In this document: piece by piece, positions 6,944 to 12,630 of the stretch
How the letters are laid out: the number at the start of each line of letters is the position of its first letter
Numbering within the stretch: the first letter of the stretch is position 1
Origin: an uncultured Porphyromonadaceae bacterium
Lineage (GTDB): Bacteria; Bacteroidota; Bacteroidia; Bacteroidales; Muribaculaceae
Assembly: GCA_947175455.1 (NCBI GenBank)
Contig: CAMWMW010000006.1
Coordinates: forward strand, 1-12,630
Reading direction: 5' to 3'
DNA: 12,630 bases
The notes under the pieces: generated by a model
The model's input: only the letters and a program-made list of their open reading frames with translations
Database searches by the model: none
What the model was told of the DNA's origin: nothing
Made by a program: the position numbers and the translations under genes

Positions 6944-8145
6944 AGATATTCGTCACCGGCACAGGTATCATATCGGCATTGGGCACAGGCACCGAAGCGA
7001 CACTGCAATCCCTTCTGTCAGGAGAAAGCGGCATAGATGTCATACGCCATCTTTCCACCGGACACAAGGAGTTTCCTGCAGGGGAAGTGGCTTTGTCAAA
7101 TGAGGATATTGCCGGAATGCTGGGTGTCGGATATCCGGAAAACGGTCTGCGCACGGTGTTGCTGGGAATAACCGCCGCACGAGAGGCTGTATCTTCGGCA
7201 TCTCTTGCAGATACCGACCTTAAAGACGCGGCATTTGTCAGCGGCACAACAGTCGGAGGCATGGACAAGACCGAGAAATATTTCAAATCCGCTTTCGATG
7301 CCGAATCCAAGACCGAAGACAGTCTTGAACTGAAATACAACGACTGCGGATATTCCTCCGCGATGATTGCGGACAATACCGGATGCTTCGGCATGGTGAC
7401 AACCACTTCCACGGCGTGCTCGTCTGCGGCAAACGCGATCATTTTCGGGGCAAACCTGATAAAATCGGGGGTGACGGATATTGTAGTGGCGGGAGGGGCT
7501 GAAGCTCTGACAAAATTCCACCTTAACGGTTTCAACACACTGATGATTCTCGACATGGATACGTGCCGTCCGTTCGACCGCGACCGTGCCGGAATAAATC
7601 TCGGAGAAGGAGCCGCATACATTGTGCTTGAAAGCGAGGAATCCGTAAAAAGGAGAAACGTGCGCCCTGTCGCGGAACTTAGCGGCTATGCCAACACATG
7701 CGATGCCTTCCACCAGACTGCGACATCGGAAAACGGAGAGGGCGCATATCTCGCCATGCGTAAGGCGATGGACATGGCAAGACTGAGTCCCGGTGACATC
7801 GACTACGTAAACGCACACGGCACCGGGACACCCAACAACGATGCGTCAGAGCTGGCGGCGATGGAGAGAATATGGGGCACACAGATACCCGCTTTCTCTT
7901 CGACAAAGGCGTTCACAGGGCATACCACCAGCGCATCCGGTTCGATAGAGACAGTCATCTGCCTGCTTGCCATGCAACATGGTTTCATACCGCCCAACCT
8001 CGGTTGGCGAATCCCCATAAACGAAGGGGGGATTCCCATTACAGGCACTGACAAGCGAAAGGACATAAGAAACATCATCAATAACTCATTCGGCTTCGGA
8101 GGGAACGACTCTTCTCTGATTTTCTCAAAATGTCAGTTACATTAA
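6940..8145 (+). CDS. beta-ketoacyl-ACP synthase (ketosynthase 2, FabF-type, KS-alpha candidate)
   Basis: A 401-residue condensing enzyme close in length to FabF. It starts with a textbook KS strand (MKIFVTGTGIISALGTGTE). The triad is complete: Cys160 in STACSSAANA, His293 in NAHGTGTPNND and His328 in FTGHTTSASG. PFDRDRAGINLGEGAA and the C-terminal NNSFGFGGNDSSL are also present. It should catalyse decarboxylative Claisen condensation with malonyl-ACP during polyene elongation. Its gene is flanked by acyl carrier protein 2, with a 4-bp overlap, and by a degenerate KS-like gene starting 1 bp after its stop. This is the ACP-KS-CLF arrangement of type II polyketide systems, which argues that it works as a heterodimer with the downstream protein. 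Confidence 0.95.
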   Translation: MKIFVTGTGIISALGTGTEATLQSLLSGESGIDVIRHLSTGHKEFPAGEVALSNEDIAGMLGVGYPENGLRTVLLGITAAREAVSSASLADTDLKDAAFVSGTTVGGMDKTEKYFKSAFDAESKTEDSLELKYNDCGYSSAMIADNTGCFGMVTTTSTACSSAANAIIFGANLIKSGVTDIVVAGGAEALTKFHLNGFNTLMILDMDTCRPFDRDRAGINLGEGAAYIVLESEESVKRRNVRPVAELSGYANTCDAFHQTATSENGEGAYLAMRKAMDMARLSPGDIDYVNAHGTGTPNNDASELAAMERIWGTQIPAFSSTKAFTGHTTSASGSIETVICLLAMQHGFIPPNLGWRIPINEGGIPITGTDKRKDIRNIINNSFGFGGNDSSLIFSKCQLH

Positions 8146-8146
8146 C

Positions 8147-9130
8147 ATGAATAAAGAGACCCGCTGTTTTGTATTGTCCATGGCACAAGTGTCATGTCAG
8201 AAACCGCTTTGCGACGAGTGGATTGACAATCCGTGTGAATATACGGATTATTTTGTCCGCGCCCAAGAGCCTGACACCCGGAGTCTTATACCTCCCTCGG
8301 AGGCAAGACGGATGAGCCGGATTCTCAAACGTGCGGTGGCTACATCCATCACAGCGCTGAACGAGTCCGGCATTTCTCACCCGGATGCGATTATAACGGG
8401 AACAGGAACCGGGTGTATGGAAAATTCCGAAAAGTTTCTTATAGATTTGTGCCGATATGGAGAAAATTGCCTGAAACCCACTTTGTTCATGCAGTCAACC
8501 CATAACACTATAAGTTCTCTTATAGCGATAATCCTGAAATGCCATGGCTACAACAACACCTATTCCCACATGGGAATTTCGTTTGAAAGCGCGTTGCTTG
8601 ACGCATGGCTACAGATAAAGAACGGCATGATACGCAACGCCTTGACAGGCGCACACGATGAAGTCACCCCATTCATGGCGCTTGTAATGGAGCGTACCCA
8701 TCCGGAATTCTCATTCATTTCAGAAACTTCCATGTCAGCAATGCTGTCATCGGGAAACGATTACACCTCCGCCTGCGAGATCAAAGACATAAGACTCCTC
8801 CACAAGCCGGATATGAAGAAACTTGCCGCACTGCTCAATGAAGATACAGATCCGGTGCTCATGCTCGGCATAAACGGGAACCCTCTTAACGATGCTCCCT
8901 ATCTGGAACTTCTTGGAAATCTTGACTACTCTCCCTCTACGGAGCAGTATAAAAAAACGTTCGGAGACAACTTCTCGTCATCGGCAATGGCATTCTACAA
9001 AGGTGTGAGAATCCTTGAGAACTGTGGTGATGACAAAACCGGACGGATAACACTAATTAACCATTCCGAAGACTCGGAATGGTCAGTCATCCGGCTTCAG
9101 CGGCAACCGGGAGAAATCGTTAAAAAATAA
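8147..9130 (+). CDS. degenerate ketosynthase (chain-length-factor-like), catalytic triad lost
   Basis: A 327-residue thiolase-fold protein, shorter than an active KS (about 400). By hand alignment to ketosynthase 2, MQSTHNTISSLIAII matches the nucleophile helix STACSSAANAII, with Thr121 in place of Cys. INGNPLNDAPYLE matches the NAHGTGTPNND region, with Asn243 for the first His. KKTFGDNFSSSAMAF matches KAFTGHTTSASGS, with Asp274 for the second His. All three catalytic positions are thus replaced while the fold landmarks remain, as expected for a chain-length-factor or KS-beta subunit. It begins 1 bp after the ketosynthase 2 stop. No extra frame or stop suggests a decaying pseudogene. A perfect 10-bp hairpin lies near its 3' end. 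The role in setting polyene length is inference from type II systems. Confidence 0.82.
   Translation: MNKETRCFVLSMAQVSCQKPLCDEWIDNPCEYTDYFVRAQEPDTRSLIPPSEARRMSRILKRAVATSITALNESGISHPDAIITGTGTGCMENSEKFLIDLCRYGENCLKPTLFMQSTHNTISSLIAIILKCHGYNNTYSHMGISFESALLDAWLQIKNGMIRNALTGAHDEVTPFMALVMERTHPEFSFISETSMSAMLSSGNDYTSACEIKDIRLLHKPDMKKLAALLNEDTDPVLMLGINGNPLNDAPYLELLGNLDYSPSTEQYKKTFGDNFSSSAMAFYKGVRILENCGDDKTGRITLINHSEDSEWSVIRLQRQPGEIVKK
9060..9083 (+). other. perfect 10-bp inverted repeat with 4-nt loop near the 3' end of the degenerate KS gene
   Basis: ACCATTCCGA (9060-9069), loop AGAC, TCGGAATGGT (9074-9083): all ten pairs match. It lies inside the coding region, about 47 bp before the stop, just ahead of the change from synthesis genes to membrane and transport genes. 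No T-run follows, so it is not a standard Rho-independent terminator; an RNA-processing, stability or pausing element is possible. It may also be chance. Confidence 0.5.
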
Positions 9131-9141
9131 AGTCAACGGAC

Positions 9142-9495
9142 ATGTGGCAACTCATAGGATTATCGGTCATTCAAAGTGCAATGCTGTCGCTGGGGCAGCT
9201 TACACTCAAACTTGCCCTGGCAAGAATGCCGGCATTCGCCTGGACAACCTCGTTCTGGGGAGAAATGCTTACCAACTGGTGGTTTCTTGCAAGCGGCATT
9301 CTTTTCGGCGGAGCTTCGCTGCTCTGGATGTATATCCTGAAACATTATCCGTTGAGCATGGCTTACCCTATGGCAAGCATCAGCTATGTGATAGCTCTGG
9401 TTTTTGCCGCTGTTTTCCTTCATGAGACCATAGCCTGGAACAGATGGCTCGGTGTAGCTCTGATAATGACTGGATGTTTCTTTGCAGCCGGCTGA
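9142..9495 (+). CDS. small four-helix DMT/EamA-type membrane protein (ArnE/F- or SMR-like)
   Basis: A 117-residue inner-membrane protein with four likely membrane helices at about residues 3-27, 45-66, 72-93 and 101-116. The pattern YPMASISYVIALVFAAVFLHE followed by RWLGVALIMTG is typical of the drug/metabolite transporter superfamily, whose half-size members include SMR pumps and the ArnE/ArnF flippase of undecaprenyl-phosphate aminoarabinose. Such small proteins act as dimers. It sits between the synthesis genes and a LolA-like carrier, 11 bp after the degenerate KS. Moving a lipid-linked intermediate across the inner membrane is therefore a reasonable guess, but an SMR-type pump or an unrelated metabolite carrier cannot be excluded. 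The family call is good; the substrate is inference. Confidence 0.8.
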   Translation: MWQLIGLSVIQSAMLSLGQLTLKLALARMPAFAWTTSFWGEMLTNWWFLASGILFGGASLLWMYILKHYPLSMAYPMASISYVIALVFAAVFLHETIAWNRWLGVALIMTGCFFAAG

Positions 9496-9532
9496 CAGAC
9501 AGGACCACATCTAATAAAACATTGACCAAGAA

Positions 9533-10171
9533 ATGAAAAGATTAATAATGATATTACTGACAACGGCGATATGTCTCGCGGCTGTCAACGCGGCTCCTCT
9601 TTCCGAACGGCAACAGAAAGAGATAGCAGCAAAAATAAACAAGACAGCGTCAGGACTGAAGTCCATGAGCTGCACTTTCTCACAGACCAAACATCTGTCG
9701 CTTCTGAGTGACAGGCTGGTCTCCGAAGGAAAGATGAGCTACAGACAACCCGACAGACTGCGCTGGGAATACACGTCCCCCTACAGATACCTATTCATTT
9801 TCAACGGAACAAAGGTATATGTAGGCAATGACCAACGGAAGGATGTGATAGATACGGGAAGCAACCGGATTTTCAAAGAGGTGGCAAGGATAATGATGAA
9901 TACCGTGACAGGCAAGGCATTGTCTGACATTTCTGAATTCACGACATCAGTCTCCGACGGCAATGCAGTCTGGATTGTCACTCTAATTCCCAAAAAGAAA
10001 GAATTGAAAAAGATGTTTGCAAAGATCACTCTTTCATTTTCTAAAAGCGATCTCATGATTTCCGAAATCAACATTTTCGAAAAAAACAATGACCGCACTG
10101 AAATCAGACTCAAAAACATAAAAAAGAATATAACACTGAATGAGAGCCTTTTTACTATTCCTGCTAAGTAG
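9533..10171 (+). CDS. LolA-like periplasmic lipid/lipoprotein carrier
   Basis: A 212-residue periplasmic protein with a signal peptide at residues 1-20 (ending AAVNA). The mature part follows the LolA plan: a helical start, then SCTFSQTKHLSLLSD, then GKMSYRQPDRLRWEYTSP at 66-83, which is the recognisable LolA signature (G-x-L-x-x-x-rP-x-r-x-rW-x-Y-x-x-P). This is followed by the strand YLFIFNGTKVYVG and further beta-rich segments. Classical LolA carries lipoproteins between membranes, but LolA-like genes recur in aryl polyene clusters, where they are thought to help carry the polyene lipid to the outer membrane; that role is assumed here. Its 3' end overlaps the next exported protein by 32 bp in another frame, so the two are probably coupled. 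Confidence 0.85.
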   Translation: MKRLIMILLTTAICLAAVNAAPLSERQQKEIAAKINKTASGLKSMSCTFSQTKHLSLLSDRLVSEGKMSYRQPDRLRWEYTSPYRYLFIFNGTKVYVGNDQRKDVIDTGSNRIFKEVARIMMNTVTGKALSDISEFTTSVSDGNAVWIVTLIPKKKELKKMFAKITLSFSKSDLMISEINIFEKNNDRTEIRLKNIKKNITLNESLFTIPAK

Positions 10172-10601
10172 TGTATCCGTTCTATTGCCGGGTACCGCAT
10201 ATTCAGGCGTCCGGTGTGACACAGACCGGTTTTCTTTCAGCATCTCTATGCCCAAAGGCTATCTTTCAGGCGTGTTGATAACAAATGAATCGGATGACTC
10301 CATCAATGGATGCATGATAAACGAATTCGGCATATCCGCAGTTGACTTCACATATTCCAAACGGAACGGGAAGCTCAGGCTTGTCAGCGTCATCAGTTTT
10401 CTTGACAAATGGCATATCAGAAAAATGCTTGGAAATGACCTCAGATTCTGCCTCCGGATATTGAAAGGTCTCCCTGCCGGCAGGAACGGCAAATATCAGG
10501 TAAGCACAAATGACAACCACATCACGGTTGTCAACTTGCGCAGAAAAATCAGCTATTCGTTCACCCCCTTAGAAACAACTTCTGGAAATGACACTGAATG
10601 A
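10140..10601 (+). CDS. small exported protein of unknown function, coupled to the LolA-like gene
   Basis: A 153-residue protein I cannot assign to a family. Residues 1-22 form a signal peptide (MRAFLLFLLSSVSVLLPGTA), with no lipobox cysteine at the cleavage site. The mature part is beta-rich, with a central stretch FGISAVDFTYSKRNGKLRLVSV followed by FLDKWHIRKMLGNDLRFCLRIL. That FG...Y...L...DL layout loosely recalls DUF3261 proteins found beside LolA-like genes in proteobacterial aryl polyene clusters. This is only a suggestion, as I cannot run a profile search. The gene starts 32 bp inside the LolA-like gene and ends 14 bp inside the second dehydratase gene, so it is tightly embedded in the operon. 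A periplasmic or outer-membrane partner of the carrier is the simplest reading. Confidence 0.7.
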   Translation: MRAFLLFLLSSVSVLLPGTAYSGVRCDTDRFSFSISMPKGYLSGVLITNESDDSINGCMINEFGISAVDFTYSKRNGKLRLVSVISFLDKWHIRKMLGNDLRFCLRILKGLPAGRNGKYQVSTNDNHITVVNLRRKISYSFTPLETTSGNDTE

Positions 10602-10956
10602 CAATTTATATAAAATAATCTCGTCAGACACAAGCGAAAGATCATTCAGGCTGGAACTGATTCCGGACTGCACGATTTACAAAGCGCATTTCCCTAGCAA
10701 ACCGGTTACTCCCGGAGTGTGCGTCATACAGATAGCTTCAGAACTCTTGTCATTGCTGATGAATAAGGAATTGGCACTGACAACTGTATCTAACGCCAAA
10801 TTCCTGTCCGTCATAAATCCGCTTGAGACAAAAAACATAACCTGCACTTTCAGAAAAATATCCGAAGGATCCGACAACTCCATAAATGTGTCAGCGACAA
10901 TAACGGAAAAAGACACGGTCTTCTCGAAACTTTCCCTAATATACCGCCATAAATGA
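10588..10956 (+). CDS. FabZ/ApeI-like hotdog dehydratase, catalytic His present, acidic residue replaced
   Basis: A 122-residue hotdog protein related to 3-hydroxyacyl-ACP dehydratases. The active-site loop is clear: KAHFPSKPVTPGVCVIQIASE, matching the FabZ HFPGxPxxPGV pattern with His34 as the catalytic histidine. Counting 14 residues on, where FabZ has Glu and FabA/ApeI-like proteins have an acid, there is Gln48. The protein is slightly shorter than FabZ (about 150) and lacks the usual LLPHRYPF entry. It likely removes water from 3-hydroxyacyl-ACP intermediates, perhaps with the histidine-less protein at 4068-4511. Its start overlaps the preceding gene by 14 bp and its stop overlaps the glycosyltransferase gene by 4 bp (ATGA at 10953-10956). 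Confidence 0.85.
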   Translation: MTLNDNLYKIISSDTSERSFRLELIPDCTIYKAHFPSKPVTPGVCVIQIASELLSLLMNKELALTTVSNAKFLSVINPLETKNITCTFRKISEGSDNSINVSATITEKDTVFSKLSLIYRHK

Positions 10957-12630
10957 ATCTTCCCGACAGAAACACGCTGATTGAAACAATGCGCAGACAT
11001 AAAATCTGCGTGCTTGTGCCGACATACAACAATGCCGGTACAATCCGTGATGTGATTGCCGGAATACTGGATTTCTGCGCGGATATAATAGTGGTCAATG
11101 ACGGGAGCACCGATGAAACGAAGTGTATTCTTGAATCTTTCAATGATTCGGTAAACATAATCACACATTCTGAAAACAAAGGCAAAGGACACGCGCTCAG
11201 GTCAGGATTCAGGGAGGCGGCGAGACTTGGATACGAATATGCGATAACCATCGATTCCGACGGGCAGCATTATCCGGAGGATATCCCCTCTTTCGTCAGG
11301 GCAATAGTGGAAAATCCGGGAGCTTTGATAATCGGAGAGCGGAATCTCTCGAACGTAGACATAAACGGAAAGAGTTCTTTTGCCAACAAATTCTCCAACT
11401 TCTGGTTCCATATGCAGACAGGACGCAGGCTTAAGGACACACAGACCGGCTTCAGGGCCTATCCCCTCCGTAAGCTTCACGGCATGTCACTCCTTACAAG
11501 CAGATATGAGGCGGAGCTGGAACTTCTCGTATTCGCATCATGGCATGGCACAAGGATAATCCCGATTCCGATCGCGGTCTACTACCCTCCCCAATCCGAA
11601 AGGGTGTCGCATTTCAGACCCGCGCTTGACTTTACACGCATAAGCATACTGAACACCATTCTTTGTTTTGCGGCAATACTGTACGGAATCCCGGCACGCT
11701 TATACAATTCATTCGCACAACGCCGGATTTTCAATAAAGAGTTCAGACTGTTCACACGCAAGCGAGGCGAAAAGCTCGATGCAGCCCTCACCCTCGGCAG
11801 AATCTTCAGGTCAATCTACGGATTCTCCTTCTTCGCGTTTATGGCGACTGCGGTCTTCTCCCCTTTAGCATCTATATATTTCCTTAAAGGGAAGAATTCC
11901 GACCGGAAAAAACTTCGTTTCCACAAAATGTTAAGATGGGGATGCGAACTTATAACCCGTAATTATCCCGGAGCCGGAACAACTTATGAAAACACATCGA
12001 ATGAGGATTTCAACCGACCGGCACTGGTCATATGCAACCACCAGTCACATCTTGACCTGCCGCTGCTTATCGCCATGCATCCGAAACTTGTGTTTCTGAC
12101 AAACGACTGGGTATGGAACAGTCCTGTTTTCGGCAACATCATACATCATGCGGATTTCCTGCCTGTATCGGAAGGAATAGAAAAAATAATGCCCAGACTC
12201 AGGAAACTGAAAGAGAACGGCTATTCGATTGTGATTTTCCCGGAAGGCACCCGTTCTCCCGACAGCCGTGTGATGCGTTTCCATCAGGGCGCGTTTCTGC
12301 TTGCAAAAGAACTGGATCTTGACATTCTGCCCCTGGTCTTGCACGGAGCGGGACATTTCCTGCCTAAGGGCAGCTTTCTGTTCCGCAAAGGAAAACTTAC
12401 GCTCCGCATAATGCAACGCACAGAAAACAGGGAACTTGAGGAACTCCCCTTCCGTAAACAAGCCTCATATTTCCGTAGCCTGATACGAAACGAATATGAC
12501 AGGCTTGTCTGTGAAAATGAAAATGCCGAATACTTCCGGAGTCTTGTGCTCTACAAATACGCTTACCGCGGATGGAGAACTGTCAGCAGATGCAAAAAAG
12601 AACTTAAAAAGGCATTTGACAATGCCGATG
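10953..12630 (+). CDS. fused GT2 glycosyltransferase-PlsC-type acyltransferase (3' end outside window)
   Basis: The frame stays open from ATG 10953 to the window edge (559 residues so far). Residues about 17-210 are a family 2 glycosyltransferase of the polyprenyl-phosphate sugar (DPM-like) kind: CVLVPTYNNAGTI, VVNDGSTDE at 48-55, NKGKGHALRSGF, the DXD-type IDSDGQHYPED at 100-110, and DTQTGFRAYP. Hydrophobic segments at 232-246 and 291-310 probably anchor it to the membrane. Residues about 355-510 are a PlsC/LPLAT acyltransferase with NHQSHLDL (His363, Asp368) and FPEGTR at 429-434. Such fusions are known from aryl polyene clusters and would build or acylate the glycolipid anchor. The tail after 525 (YKYAYRGWRTVSRCKKELKK) reads as a linker, so another domain may follow. 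The stop is not visible. Confidence 0.88.
   Translation, partial: MNLPDRNTLIETMRRHKICVLVPTYNNAGTIRDVIAGILDFCADIIVVNDGSTDETKCILESFNDSVNIITHSENKGKGHALRSGFREAARLGYEYAITIDSDGQHYPEDIPSFVRAIVENPGALIIGERNLSNVDINGKSSFANKFSNFWFHMQTGRRLKDTQTGFRAYPLRKLHGMSLLTSRYEAELELLVFASWHGTRIIPIPIAVYYPPQSERVSHFRPALDFTRISILNTILCFAAILYGIPARLYNSFAQRRIFNKEFRLFTRKRGEKLDAALTLGRIFRSIYGFSFFAFMATAVFSPLASIYFLKGKNSDRKKLRFHKMLRWGCELITRNYPGAGTTYENTSNEDFNRPALVICNHQSHLDLPLLIAMHPKLVFLTNDWVWNSPVFGNIIHHADFLPVSEGIEKIMPRLRKLKENGYSIVIFPEGTRSPDSRVMRFHQGAFLLAKELDLDILPLVLHGAGHFLPKGSFLFRKGKLTLRIMQRTENRELEELPFRKQASYFRSLIRNEYDRLVCENENAEYFRSLVLYKYAYRGWRTVSRCKKELKKAFDNAD

Noticed and set aside
6921..7818. Long minus-strand open frames of 233 and 240 codons opposite ketosynthase 2
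   Set aside because: They lie antisense to a gene with a full Cys-His-His triad, their translations have no recognisable motifs, and such frames are expected opposite long codon-biased genes.
8508..8525. Inverted repeat CTATAAG-TTCT-CTTATAG inside the degenerate KS gene
   Set aside because: Only seven mostly A-T pairs in mid-gene with no T-run; not distinguishable from chance.

Overview
The window looks like chromosomal DNA from a Bacteroidales bacterium. The inference rests on AT-rich leaders with weak Shine-Dalgarno sequences, small secreted or outer-membrane proteins, and a polyene-type fatty-acid/polyketide operon resembling the aryl polyene (APE) and flexirubin clusters of Bacteroidetes. 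A gut genus is plausible, but the sequence alone does not fix the genus. All 18 genes I can support lie on the + strand. I saw no rRNA, tRNA, CRISPR array or insertion sequence.

Region 1 (1-1776) holds three small exported proteins. The first is an outer-membrane beta-barrel. The other two are divergent tandem paralogues with signal peptides and no family I recognise. They run into the next region with an 11-bp gap and no visible terminator.

Region 2 (1788-9130) is the biosynthetic core: a SAM methyltransferase, acyl carrier protein 1, an LpxL-type acyltransferase, a hotdog dehydratase-like protein, a 4HBT-type thioesterase, a ketosynthase with a truncated KS-like partner, acyl carrier protein 2, and a second ketosynthase with a KS-like partner that has lost its catalytic triad. 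Most junctions are 4-bp or similar overlaps, so translational coupling is likely.

Region 3 (9142-12630, running off the window) holds envelope and assembly functions: a four-helix DMT/EamA-type membrane protein, a LolA-like periplasmic carrier, a small exported protein of unknown family, a second hotdog dehydratase, and a fused GT2 glycosyltransferase-PlsC acyltransferase whose 3' end lies outside the window.

The likely joint role is synthesis of an aryl-capped conjugated polyene on acyl carrier proteins, its attachment to a glycosylated or acylated lipid anchor, and export to the outer membrane. This class of system is known. Expected parts not seen here (ketoreductase, aryl-ACP ligase, ammonia lyase, MMPL exporter) would be sought downstream. 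The less ordinary points are the two KS/pseudo-KS pairs, two dehydratases with complementary missing catalytic residues, a methyltransferase lacking the usual O-methylation histidine, and the pairing of a DPM-like glycosyltransferase with an ArnE/F-like flippase candidate.
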